DNA from: CAYNST01 sp964399955
GTDB lineage: Bacteria > Pseudomonadota > Gammaproteobacteria > Pseudomonadales > Cellvibrionaceae
Assembly (NCBI GenBank): GCA_964399955.1
Contig: CAYNST010000013.1
Location: forward strand, 1 to 45,112
Direction of reading: 5' to 3'
DNA length: 45,112 nucleotides
A program made the position numbers and the translations under genes. The first letter of the stretch is position 1. Each line of letters opens with the position of its first letter. This document shows, in pieces, positions 33,213 to 41,123 of this stretch. A model generated the notes under the pieces. The model had not been told where the DNA came from. It was given only the letters and a program-made list of their open reading frames with translations, and ran no database searches.

Positions 33213-35316
33213 GTGATCTGCCCGTTGGTGCCGTATCGGATTCGTCGGTGCATTGTTTAAGGTAGTAGAGGCTGGGCCCGTCTGTGAATCGGGCGGCCAA
33301 ATCGGCAAACAGCGGCCGTGCCTGCTCCCGTTGCGATCCTTCATAGGCCTCAAGTGCCAGGGCAAATGCCTGCTGCAGTTGGCCGGCAGCCGCGAAGGTA
33401 TAAAGTCCCGTTGCGGCCTGGCGATTGCGCAGCCTGAAGCACCCCAGGTAACGCAGAGCCTGGGCCTTTTCCGCAGACAGTTGCTCCAGCATCTGCGCAA
33501 TGGGCGTTGTGCATAGAAAGCCGGTACCCAGGTCGCGGTTGAAGTGCTCCACCCGTGAGGCGGTGTTTATGATATCGCCCACCGGTGAATACTCAAAGTG
33601 TCCCGCAGCGCCAAGGTTGCCTAATGAGAACTGACCTCCGTGCAAGGCCGCGCAGGTCGGCAAGCGGCGCGCAAGCTCCGGCCGCTCGGCCAGTTGCTCC
33701 TGAATCTGGCGCGCGGCGGTGAGCGCCTGCAGGCACATCTCAGGCGTCAGGGCGTCTCCGTGCCAAAGCGCAAGCAGGCTGTCACCTACAATATTGCCCA
33801 CCGTGCCACCGTTTTTTTTAACTACATCCACCAGTAGCCCGTAATAGTCGTTCATCATCTGGTGCAAGGCGTCTGGCTGCATTTGCTCCGACAAGGTTGT
33901 ATATCCCCGAACATCAGTGAGCAGGCAGACGCCGTGCACCAGTTGATGACGGTTCTCCAGTACATTGAAGTCGCGGCCTAGCCGCGCTGCGGCGGCCGGC
34001 GGCAGATAATGCCCCAATGCCTGCCGAATGGCACGAAGCCTGCGCACATTCTGGCGGTAATGCACCGACAGGGCGTAGCCATTGCCCATCAGCAGCGTAG
34101 CAGAGGGGGCAAGCCAGGGTAGCCAACGTTGCTGCGCGAATTGCCAGATCACCACGCCGCTGTAGAGTCCCACCACCAGGGTTTGTCCGGCGAGGTTGTT
34201 CAGCCTGGACAGGCGGTGACAAAGCAGCGCCATTAGAAAAAAGCCGGCGCATACTACCACTGCCAGCCACAGCGGCCAGCCTTGGATAAAACTGCGGTCC
34301 CATAAGTTGGCGAACACGGTGGCGGAGATCTCCACCCCGCTGAGGTCCACGCCCAGATTGTTGCTGAACACCGTGCGGTAAGCATCGCGCTGCTCGGTCT
34401 GCAGGGTATTTGAAAAGCCCACATAAACGATTTTGCCGGCAAACTGTGCAGCCAGGGCTTCCTGTGACATGAGCAACACTTGATCTATGCTGTAGGTAGG
34501 GATTGTCTCCGGCGGGCCGTAATAGTTGATGACCCGGGCACTTGAGTCATCCAACAACTGCCACAAATACCCAAGCTGAGGCTCCTCCGGTGCCCTGGCC
34601 TCAAACTGTTGACGCCGCTTATGCAACTCTTGCAGTTGTTCGGCCAGGCTGACGTTCGACGCGGAGCTGGCGCCCAAGTGACGGTGCAAGCGCTGCAGGT
34701 GGGCTTCGGGCTGGAGCGCCATAAATGCCAGCAGTGGCTGACTTGCCGCAGGCCCGCTGGCCAATTCGTGCCAAAGCGGCACCTGATAGACCCGTGCGGG
34801 GTACTTGGGCAATGTGAACGCGCCACTGCCCAGTGCCGCCTTTGCCAAAGGCGGGATAGGGGGCACAACTTCCTCTATGTCCAGCCACCCGGCGGCGGAG
34901 GCAAGTTGATAACGGCGCAAGTAGGTAAACAACAACACGCGGCCGGACTGCCGCACCGCGTCTGCCAGAGCCTGGTCTTCCGCGTCCGAGCGGCGCTCGC
35001 GAAAGGCAATGTCCATGACGATCAACCGGGCATCCACCGAGCTCAGGCGCTGGATCAGACCTGCATACACGGACCTCGGCCAATTTCCGGTATGGTTGGA
35101 AAGCCCCATTTGCTCACCGGCCGTACCATGTATGGCCACTATGGCAATCTCGGCAGGCGGCGGCCGGAGACCGCGCATCTCGAACAGCCGAGGCAGGCTC
35201 CATTCGCGCTCAAAGGGCAAAAGCGCCAAGCCTGCTACCGTGGCCACAGTGCAGCCAGCCATGAACAAAAAAGCTTGTGCCAGTTTTAATTGACGCCCAT
35301 TTACCGCAAAATGCAT
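33190..35316 (-). CDS. CHASE2-domain class III nucleotide cyclase
   Basis: The 708-aa inner-membrane protein has one N-terminal membrane segment (12-33), a periplasmic CHASE2 sensor (about 38-340), two or three membrane segments (346-420), and a cytoplasmic class III cyclase domain (about 460-640). The metal aspartates D468 (LLTDVRGYT) and D512 (VGDSLLALW), and the transition-state pair N584/R588 (DIINTASR) are present. The positions that usually specify adenine are N508 (normally Lys) and S577 (normally Asp or Thr), so the product base is uncertain. It is coupled to the FecR-TPR-barrel gene and divergent from a Crp-like regulator. Confidence 0.9.
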   Translation of the reverse strand: MHFAVNGRQLKLAQAFLFMAGCTVATVAGLALLPFEREWSLPRLFEMRGLRPPPAEIAIVAIHGTAGEQMGLSNHTGNWPRSVYAGLIQRLSSVDARLIVMDIAFRERRSDAEDQALADAVRQSGRVLLFTYLRRYQLASAAGWLDIEEVVPPIPPLAKAALGSGAFTLPKYPARVYQVPLWHELASGPAASQPLLAFMALQPEAHLQRLHRHLGASSASNVSLAEQLQELHKRRQQFEARAPEEPQLGYLWQLLDDSSARVINYYGPPETIPTYSIDQVLLMSQEALAAQFAGKIVYVGFSNTLQTEQRDAYRTVFSNNLGVDLSGVEISATVFANLWDRSFIQGWPLWLAVVVCAGFFLMALLCHRLSRLNNLAGQTLVVGLYSGVVIWQFAQQRWLPWLAPSATLLMGNGYALSVHYRQNVRRLRAIRQALGHYLPPAAAARLGRDFNVLENRHQLVHGVCLLTDVRGYTTLSEQMQPDALHQMMNDYYGLLVDVVKKNGGTVGNIVGDSLLALWHGDALTPEMCLQALTAARQIQEQLAERPELARRLPTCAALHGGQFSLGNLGAAGHFEYSPVGDIINTASRVEHFNRDLGTGFLCTTPIAQMLEQLSAEKAQALRYLGCFRLRNRQAATGLYTFAAAGQLQQAFALALEAYEGSQREQARPLFADLAARFTDGPSLYYLKQCTDESDTAPTGRSLEKNSQS

Positions 35317-35379
35317 TGCGCACCCGCTATCTGAAGCCGGTGCCAGTTTGCCAGCAAAGGGAAAAGGTTACTGCCAGCC

Positions 35380-36018
35380 ATGCTTGAAAAGGTCAGTTTG
35401 TTCTCCAGCATATCTGGGTCCTCGCTTGCGCAGCTTGAGAGCAGCTCTACGCTGCGCGCCTATCCTAAAAATACCCTCCTGTTCATGGAGGGTGACAGCA
35501 GCGGTCAATTGTTTATCATCCGGTCCGGCAGCGTCTGTGTCTACACTGACGATGGCGACGGGCGGCAGTTGGTTTTAAATTATATGGGGCCGGGGGAATA
35601 CTTTGGTGAACTGTCGCTGATTGACAGCAAGCCGCGCTCGGCTTCGGTGATCACGGTGGAAGAGTGCGAGATGATGTGCATATCGCGGGACAGCTTCCAC
35701 ACTTTTCTGCGACAGCACCCTGAATGCTCTGAAACACTGCTGGCCGAGCTGGTACAGCGAATTCGCGACCTTACCAGTCAGGTCAAGGATATGGCGCTAC
35801 TGGACGTATACGGGCGGGTGGCCCACACCTTGTCCAGATTGTGCAATGATTCGGCCGACGGGCGCAGCGTCAAGCTTACCCATCAGGACATTGCCAATAT
35901 GGTTGGTGCCTCTAGAGAGATGGTAAGCCGGGTGATGAAGGAGCTGGTGATTGGCGGCTACATTGAGATGCAGCAAAAGCACATACGCATTCTGAAGACC
36001 TTCCCCAAAAACTGGTAA
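35380..36018 (+). CDS. Crp/Fnr-family transcriptional regulator
   Basis: The 212-aa protein has a cyclic-nucleotide-binding barrel (about 1-115), a dimerisation helix, and a winged helix-turn-helix (about 165-205). The phosphate-binding cassette FGELSLIDSKPRSASV keeps E77, R86 and S87, matching the cAMP contacts E72, R82 and S83 of E. coli CRP. The recognition helix SREMVSRVMKEL keeps the R-E-x3-R pattern that reads TGTGA half-sites. No FNR-type cysteine cluster is present. It is divergent from the cyclase across 63 bases, so the cyclase product is its likely ligand. It is probably not the housekeeping CRP, judging by context only. Confidence 0.9.
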   Translation: MLEKVSLFSSISGSSLAQLESSSTLRAYPKNTLLFMEGDSSGQLFIIRSGSVCVYTDDGDGRQLVLNYMGPGEYFGELSLIDSKPRSASVITVEECEMMCISRDSFHTFLRQHPECSETLLAELVQRIRDLTSQVKDMALLDVYGRVAHTLSRLCNDSADGRSVKLTHQDIANMVGASREMVSRVMKELVIGGYIEMQQKHIRILKTFPKNW

Positions 36019-36036
36019 CGCCTTGCCGGTCCGCTG

Positions 36037-36444
36037 TTACACCACGCCGGGCAGCCGAGTCAGGTCTATGCTTGCATAGCAGTGCCGCTCGGGTTCTGGC
36101 TGGCCCGCATCGCGCAGGCTCTGTTCAAACAGCTCCACCAGGGTTGCGCCCTCTATGGCGGGCAGCTCGATGACAAATCGGGTCCGACTGCGCCGTCGTT
36201 GACTCCACCTGGGCGCCAGATCGGCCAGGTTGAACGGCAGAATATTGTGCAAAAAACGACGGTATAAAACCTGGTGATTGGCATCCGCAACGTCCAGCCA
36301 ATGGCCAATAACCCCGGGCGGCACGGCCTGATGGACAGGGGCATCTCCAGCGGGTGCTTCACCTTCAAGTGTCTGCACTTTGCCAAGGCCAAGACCATCG
36401 TCCTGCACCTTCAAAAACAATTTGTATTTTTTTTTCAGCGGCAT
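36037..36444 (-). CDS. Unknown protein
   Basis: This 135-aa product is not recognised. It starts MPLKKKYKLFLKVQDD, has a basic middle (RWSQRRRSRTRFVIELP) and a C-terminal helix-like region (GATLVELFEQSLRDAG). There is no signal peptide or membrane segment, so it is probably cytoplasmic. The ATG at 36444 is preferred over an in-frame TTG at 36450 because AGAGG lies 8 bases upstream. Codons 4-6 are AAA, forming a run of nine A. It follows ald on the same strand after 95 bases and is convergent with the Crp-like gene. The frame shows coding-like GC use, but function is open. Confidence 0.65.
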   Translation of the reverse strand: MPLKKKYKLFLKVQDDGLGLGKVQTLEGEAPAGDAPVHQAVPPGVIGHWLDVADANHQVLYRRFLHNILPFNLADLAPRWSQRRRSRTRFVIELPAIEGATLVELFEQSLRDAGQPEPERHCYASIDLTRLPGVV

Positions 36445-36539
36445 CGTCAAACCTCTATTGATCGTATTGATCTTGGCTCGGGGTCTGTCGGATGTTGCCC
36501 AGCCTGGCGGTTGCTGCCCCTGGCGCGTTTACCTGGTGC

Positions 36540-37661
36540 TTAACCACCGGTTCCGACCACCTTTAGCGGGTCCTCGTACTTCAGTGCCAGAGCCTGAGCT
36601 ACCTGCGGGTGGGTGATGGCTCCACGCGCTATGTTCAGGCCACGTCTGAAACCGTCGTTGCCTGCCAAAGCCCGCAGCCCGTGTTCCGCCAAGTCGAGTA
36701 TGTACGGTAGGGTGGCGTTGGTCAGGGCTTGAGTGGCCGTGCGAGCGACGGCGCCCGGCATATTGGACACGCAATAATGTACGATGCCATCGACCAGGTA
36801 GGTTGGTTGCTGATGGGTAGTCGGCCTGCTGGTAGCAAAGCAGCCACCTTGATCAATGGCTACATCTACCAGCGCCGAGCCGGGCTTCATGGTGGCCAGG
36901 TCCTCACGGCGGACCAATTTGGGCGTCGAAGCTCCGGGAACCAGAACAGCACCGATGACCGCATCTGCCTGGCGCAGATAATGTTCAACCGCGTCGGCGG
37001 TGGCGTACACGGTTGCCAGCCGCGGCCCGAAAACTTCGTCCAGATAGCGCAGCCGATCAAGGGATTTGTCCATCAGCGTGACCTGTGCGCCAAGTCCGGC
37101 GGCCATGCGCGCGGCATTCAAACCCACCACGCCCCCGCCCAGCACCAAGACCTTGGCCGCAGTTACCCCGGGCACACCGCCGAGCAGAGTGCCGGCTCCG
37201 CCGCTGGCATTTTCCAGGCAGCGTGCGGCGGCCTGTATGGACAGTCTGCCCGCAACTTCGCTCATGGGGGCAAGCAGGGGCAGGCGACCCGCGCTGTCGG
37301 TGACGGTTTCGTAGGCGATGCAGCTTGCGCCGCTGTTTAGCAACAGTCTGGCCTGGGCAGGATCCGGCGCCAGATGCAAATAGGTGAAGAGGATCTGCTC
37401 TGGCCTGAGCCGGCTGCATTCATTCGGCTGCGGCTCCTTGACCTTGACGATCAGGCGTGCAGCGGTAAAGACGTCCTCGGCGGAATTCAGCACTGTGGCG
37501 CCAGCATGGCGGTAGTCTTCATCGCTAAAACCCACGCCTTCGCCTGCGTGGCTCTCCACAAAAATCCGATGTCCGGCTGCGCTCAGCTCGCGGACGCCCG
37601 TTGGGGTGAGCCCAACCCGATATTCCTGGGCTTTTATCTCTCTGGGGATGCCTATATCCAT
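36540..37661 (-). CDS. ald: Alanine dehydrogenase
   Basis: Ald reversibly deaminates L-alanine to pyruvate and ammonia with NAD. The N-terminal domain has MDIGIPREIKAQEYRVGLTP, the substrate lysine in IVKVKEPQPNE and the histidine in LFTYLHLAPD. The Rossmann segment is VLVLGGGVVGLNAARMA, and the nucleotide-end motif is VDVAIDQGGC. The length of 373 aa is standard. A LysR-type regulator gene lies 33 bases upstream on the same strand, so alanine catabolism may be under its control. Confidence 0.96.
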   Translation of the reverse strand: MDIGIPREIKAQEYRVGLTPTGVRELSAAGHRIFVESHAGEGVGFSDEDYRHAGATVLNSAEDVFTAARLIVKVKEPQPNECSRLRPEQILFTYLHLAPDPAQARLLLNSGASCIAYETVTDSAGRLPLLAPMSEVAGRLSIQAAARCLENASGGAGTLLGGVPGVTAAKVLVLGGGVVGLNAARMAAGLGAQVTLMDKSLDRLRYLDEVFGPRLATVYATADAVEHYLRQADAVIGAVLVPGASTPKLVRREDLATMKPGSALVDVAIDQGGCFATSRPTTHQQPTYLVDGIVHYCVSNMPGAVARTATQALTNATLPYILDLAEHGLRALAGNDGFRRGLNIARGAITHPQVAQALALKYEDPLKVVGTGG

Positions 37662-37694
37662 TTTATTCCTCGATGCGCTGCAGCAGGCTGGCCA

Positions 37695-38579
37695 TCATCG
37701 CGGTCCAATATCGCAGAGTTCAAGCCACCGGTTAATGCCAGCACTTTTGAATTTTTGCCTGTGGATAACGGCATAGAACATACGATTGAAATTGCGGTGC
37801 GGCACCGGCAGGGGTACCAGAGACCCGCGCTTGAAGGCATCAGCCAGAGAAATCTGCGACAGGCAGGCGATGCCGAGGCCGCTTTCCACGGCGCGTTTGA
37901 TGGCTTCGGTGTGCTGCAGTTGCAGCAGCACTTTGAGATTGGGTAAAAGCCCGTGCAGGGCGCGGTCGAAGGTTTGACGGGTGCCAGAACCCGGTTCACG
38001 CAGTATCCACTGCGCCTGCAGCAGGTCGTGGTCGGTCACCTCATCTTTGCCGGCCAAAGGGTGGCCCGGCGCGCAAAAACACACCAGCTCGTCCTTGCGC
38101 CAGGGGATCAGCTCCAGGTCGTGGTGTTGATACTCGCCCTCAATCATGCCCAGGTCGATATCAAAATTCAGCAGTTTTTCTGCAATGGCCTGGGTGTTCG
38201 CCACCTCAAGGCTCACCTGGGTGCCCGGGCATTGCTGCATGAATTCGGCAATCAGGTTAACGGCCAAGTAGTTGCCAATGGTAAGCGTAGCCCCCAGCTT
38301 TATAGGCCCCACCTTTTTGTGTTTTTTTAGATCTGCTTCAAATTCGTGGGCCATCGCCAATAGCGCCTCGGCCTTTGGGCGCAGCAGCCGTCCGAACTCG
38401 TTGGTTTGCAGACGCTTGCCGATCCGGTCAAACAGCTGCACATCATACTGTTGCTCCAGCTCCTTCAGGGCGCCGCTGCAGGCGGATTGGGACATGGCCA
38501 GGTATTCGGCGGCTTTGGTGACATTCTCAAAATGGGCCACCGCCAGAAACACCTCGAGCTGGCGCAGGGTGTAGTGCAT
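37695..38579 (-). CDS. LysR-family transcriptional regulator (YeiE-like)
   Basis: The N-terminal winged helix-turn-helix (TLRQLEVFLAVAHFENVTKAAEYLAMSQSACSGALKEL, read in parts at residues 4-41) is followed by a substrate-binding effector domain (about 90-290, GPIKLGATLTIGNYL). The wing reads QLFDRIGKRLQTNEFGRLL, similar to YeiE-type regulators. The ATG at 38579 is preferred to a TTG three codons upstream, which has no spaced ribosome binding site. The product is 294 aa. It lies immediately upstream of ald in the same direction, unlike the usual divergent LysR arrangement. Confidence 0.9.
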   Translation of the reverse strand: MHYTLRQLEVFLAVAHFENVTKAAEYLAMSQSACSGALKELEQQYDVQLFDRIGKRLQTNEFGRLLRPKAEALLAMAHEFEADLKKHKKVGPIKLGATLTIGNYLAVNLIAEFMQQCPGTQVSLEVANTQAIAEKLLNFDIDLGMIEGEYQHHDLELIPWRKDELVCFCAPGHPLAGKDEVTDHDLLQAQWILREPGSGTRQTFDRALHGLLPNLKVLLQLQHTEAIKRAVESGLGIACLSQISLADAFKRGSLVPLPVPHRNFNRMFYAVIHRQKFKSAGINRWLELCDIGPR

Positions 38580-38938
38580 AAAGTTCAAACCTGTGGTTTC
38601 AGATAGTGGTCCTGAACATAAGCGGCGTCACCTGGCCGCCCTTGGGCTCTGTGCTCGATGTCGCTTGGCCGCGTGCGTGGCGCGTTCGACGCTTGTGGTC
38701 AGACAGGATGATGATACATACTTCCATCCCGTTGGTCTTGCCGCTTGAGTCGCGGCCCGGCCCGCGGCTGAATCTGCGGCTTCCGCCTAACGCGTTATGT
38801 TTCGGCCCGGGGTGCAAAGACTGCAGCAATAGATTCTTCGGGGCGGTTTGTTCAGGCCGGCCTTTTCTGCCTCCCCTGCAAACCCTTCAGTCACCGCCGC
38901 ACCAGCCCGGTGCCTAATTTGGCCAAATGAGGTTGACC
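38580..38938. other. Intergenic region lysR - DUF411 gene
   Basis: This is 359 bases between divergent genes. Open frames on both strands (about 38606-38917 plus, 38599-38829 minus) have no domain, motif or ribosome binding site and are probably chance. No clear promoter, terminator or repeat was identified; promoters for both genes are expected here. Confidence 0.5.
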
Positions 38939-39478
38939 ATGCAAAGCCCGATTCCTGCTCGCACTCGGCTCGGCCATCGCGCCGGTGTGCTTTTTCTATT
39001 TTTGTTTATGGGTTTTATGGTGGCGTGCCAGGATAAAGCGCCAACCGGTGCCGCCGCAACGCTGATGGGCAACAAGACCGCTTTGCAGGTTTATAAAGAT
39101 GCCGAGTGCCACTGCTGTCAGGACTGGGTGGAGCATATGCGGGAAGCCGGGTTTGAAATAAACGTTCGTGACACCGCAAACACCACAGCAGTAAAGCAGA
39201 CGCTGGGCATAAACCCGGAGCTGTACTCCTGCCACACCGCAGTAACGGCAGAAGCAGATTATTATTTTGAAGGTCACGTTCCGGGAAAACTTGTGCGGGC
39301 CTTTCTGAAAAGCCCGCCGGCGGGTGCTGTCGGTCTGGCGGTGCCCGGCATGCCGATTGGCAGTCCCGGCATGGAGATGGGGGCTGATTTTCGTCCCTAC
39401 AATGTGGTGGTGATCATGGAAGATGGCACCACAGCAGTCTACGCCAGCATAAATACAGCCGCAGAGCAGTACGACTAG
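38939..39478 (+). CDS. DUF411-family lipoprotein, probable copper-binding
   Basis: A hydrophobic N-terminal segment ends in FMVACQDK, a lipobox, so the protein is probably an envelope lipoprotein anchored at that cysteine. The mature part has the DUF411 pattern: YKDAECHCCQDWVEHMREAGFE with a CxCC cluster, CHTAV, GHVPGKLVRAFL, and VPGMPIGSPGMEMG rich in methionine. Members are linked to copper handling. The ATG at 38939 has TGAGG 6 bases upstream; an in-frame ATG at 38927 is an alternative. The length is 179 aa. No copper ATPase or oxidase is adjacent. Confidence 0.88.
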   Translation: MQSPIPARTRLGHRAGVLFLFLFMGFMVACQDKAPTGAAATLMGNKTALQVYKDAECHCCQDWVEHMREAGFEINVRDTANTTAVKQTLGINPELYSCHTAVTAEADYYFEGHVPGKLVRAFLKSPPAGAVGLAVPGMPIGSPGMEMGADFRPYNVVVIMEDGTTAVYASINTAAEQYD

Positions 39479-39499
39479 CGGCCTCCTCGCAGGGGGTTG

Positions 39500-40069
39500 T
39501 CAGGCGCTGTTACGCGCCCGGGCAATGGTATCGGCAATCTCACTGCCCTTGCCTTGGAGTATCTCTGCCAGTGTCAGCCCCTTGAGCTCATGCGGAAACA
39601 CCAGCCACTTGTCGGTGGCGTGCACGTAATAGTGCGGCTTCAGGCTGGTGACGTTGCGCGTGGGCTTATACCAGGGGCAGGCAATTCGGATGGTGGAGGG
39701 CACCCGGTCGCCCGCACGAGCCTGCAGTTGCTCCATTACCGCCTGAATGGAGCGCCCGGAATCAAAAACGTCGTCGACAATCAGCAGGGCCTGGTCGGCC
39801 TGTACCTGACTGACCACGTAATCCAGCCCGTGCACCTTGACCTCCTTGTGCTGTTGATCAATGCCGTAGTAGGAAGACGTACGTATGGCGATATGATCGG
39901 TGTGTATGCCCATCAGGTCCAAATACTCCTGAACGGCGATACCCACCGGAGCGCCGCCGCGCCAAATACCCACTATGAAGTGGGGGCGGAAGTTGCGCAG
40001 GTAGATCTGCTCGGCCAGTTTGAACGAGTCCAGCAGTAACTCGTTGGCGCTGATAAAGTGCTTATCCAT
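39500..40069 (-). CDS. Purine phosphoribosyltransferase (hypoxanthine-type)
   Basis: The 189-aa protein has the PRPP-binding loop LLIVDDVFDSGRSI and an N-terminal IVGIWRGGAPVGI segment typical of type I phosphoribosyltransferases. It resembles bacterial hypoxanthine/xanthine-guanine salvage enzymes, but the base specificity cannot be read from the sequence. The frame extends upstream, yet the ATG at 40069 is preceded by AAGGGGC and starts MDKHFISANELLLDSFKLA. Just upstream lies a long perfect inverted repeat (40083-40127). It is convergent with the DUF411 gene. Confidence 0.88.
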   Translation of the reverse strand: MDKHFISANELLLDSFKLAEQIYLRNFRPHFIVGIWRGGAPVGIAVQEYLDLMGIHTDHIAIRTSSYYGIDQQHKEVKVHGLDYVVSQVQADQALLIVDDVFDSGRSIQAVMEQLQARAGDRVPSTIRIACPWYKPTRNVTSLKPHYYVHATDKWLVFPHELKGLTLAEILQGKGSEIADTIARARNSA

Positions 40070-40082
40070 AACTGCCCCTTGC

Positions 40083-40127
40083 AGCCGGTCACCGCACTTA
40101 CAAGTGTTGTAACTGCGGTGACCGGCT
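40083..40127 (-). promoter_or_regulatory. 45-base inverted repeat in phosphoribosyltransferase leader
   Basis: AGCCGGTCACCGCA (40083-40096) is perfectly repeated in inverse as TGCGGTGACCGGCT (40114-40127). Inside it TTACAA and TTGTAA pair around GTG, giving 20 paired positions with one C-C mismatch. On the minus strand the stem ends 2 bases before AAGGGGC, the ribosome binding site of the gene at 40069. No T tract follows on that strand, so it is not a terminator for it. It could be a 5' mRNA structure or a DNA operator. Confidence 0.7.
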
Positions 40128-40240
40128 TTTAGACAGTATAGCGCAGGCACAGGGGCTACAGGCAGCAACATCCACGTGCTGCGCCGCACTCGCGCTTGGC
40201 AATAGCCGCACAATTCATTTCGTCGCCGTGCAGCTTGTGC

Positions 40241-40735
40241 TCAAGCTTCCGAATAAACACCGCTTTGCTGGCAGGTACCGCCACGAACGCGCGGGCGCGG
40301 CCGTCGCACAATGGGCGGTGCCGGTGGCAGATGGGTGCTGATATTCTGCCGGATGCGCACACTCAGGTTCTGCAGAATGCTCTCAACCAGGGCGTTCTGT
40401 GTTTCCTGTGCGGCCGTCAGCATAGCGTCTATGAGATGCTCTTCTATTTGACGCACCAGTGCCAGCTGCTCATCACCAAGCACATCATCCAACAGCGGGG
40501 CGTACCGGTTGGATAAGGTGCCGTGATAGGTGAGAAACTGCTCAAACTCAAGGCGGTGGGGCTGCAGGTAGGGTTTGATGTAGGCCAGAGCAAATTCCCG
40601 AACTTCGGCCATCTGAGCAAACACAGCTTGTAGCTGGCTGGACAGGGCTTTTTGTTCGGCAATGCGGTAGAACTCGATACCGTCTTCAAGGGTTTGAAGT
40701 AGAGCAACGAGTGGATCATAGGTTAAGCGTTTCAT
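40241..40735 (-). CDS. DUF2383 / PA2169-family ferritin-like protein
   Basis: This 164-aa protein is a predicted four-helix bundle. The segment TLEDGIEFYRIAEQKA (about residues 15-30) matches the DUF2383 family, whose function is unknown and which is often stress-induced. The C-terminus turns basic and proline-rich (PPAPPIVRRPRPRVRGG). CAGGAG lies 7 bases upstream of the ATG at 40735; the ATG one codon earlier is too close to it. A CRP-type operator and a TATACT -10 lie just upstream, implying cyclic-nucleotide control. The phosphoribosyltransferase follows on the same strand 171 bases on. Confidence 0.8.
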   Translation of the reverse strand: MKRLTYDPLVALLQTLEDGIEFYRIAEQKALSSQLQAVFAQMAEVREFALAYIKPYLQPHRLEFEQFLTYHGTLSNRYAPLLDDVLGDEQLALVRQIEEHLIDAMLTAAQETQNALVESILQNLSVRIRQNISTHLPPAPPIVRRPRPRVRGGTCQQSGVYSEA

Positions 40736-40788
40736 CATGAAACTCCTGTTAAACAAGCCCTTGTGAGGCCGATAACCAGCTTTTGCCA

Positions 40789-40794
40789 AGTATA
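40789..40794 (-). promoter_or_regulatory. Candidate -10 of the DUF2383 gene
   Basis: On the minus strand the hexamer is TATACT, a near-consensus -10. Transcription would begin near 40782, about 47 bases before the ATG. The -35 region at normal spacing reads GTGACC and lies inside the CRP-type site. Confidence 0.45.
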
Positions 40795-40802
40795 CGAACA
40801 TA

Positions 40803-40818
40803 TGTGATGAAGGTCACG
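40803..40818. promoter_or_regulatory. CRP/Vfr-type operator
   Basis: TGTGA-TGAAGG-TCACG matches the CRP consensus TGTGA-N6-TCACA at 9 of 10 conserved positions. It lies 68-83 bases upstream of the DUF2383 start codon and is centred near -28 relative to the predicted start site, overlapping the -35 region. This position would more often repress than activate, unless another start site is used. Confidence 0.7.
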
Positions 40819-41123
40819 TTATTGTTTTATTTCGAAGCAACTCTGCCTCGGTATGTTCGTACTGCGTCGGCTCAGCTAAGCGGCCCGGCAATCTACTTGT
40901 TCATGGAGTGTGTGAGCTAACGTTGATCAGGCTGTAAATTTTGAAAATCCGCTATTGGCAGTTCGAGTATACCTGCCGCTACACTGATATTGCTGATAAG
41001 TGGTTGGCAGAAGGGTGGATCCGTGCTAAAGCGTGTGCGCAACACTGCGTCTGTGCTCTGCGGAAGGTGCTGCCCTGGCCGGCAGTTGGCGTCCCTGTGG
41101 CTGGAACCCGAGGTTGTTGAACT
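40819..41123. other. Intergenic region upstream of the marC-family gene
   Basis: This is 305 bases between the CRP-type operator and the MarC-family gene, so it should carry that gene's promoter. TTGGCA (40955-40960) and TACACT (40980-40985) are 19 bases apart, a weak pair. A single TGTGA half-site at 40911 has no matching partner. No RNA gene or repeat was seen. Confidence 0.4.

Noticed and set aside
35317..35379. CRP-type site in the 63-base gap between the cyclase and Crp-like genes
   Set aside because: No TGTGA-N6-TCACA-like sequence was found there, so direct autoregulation by a canonical site is not supported.
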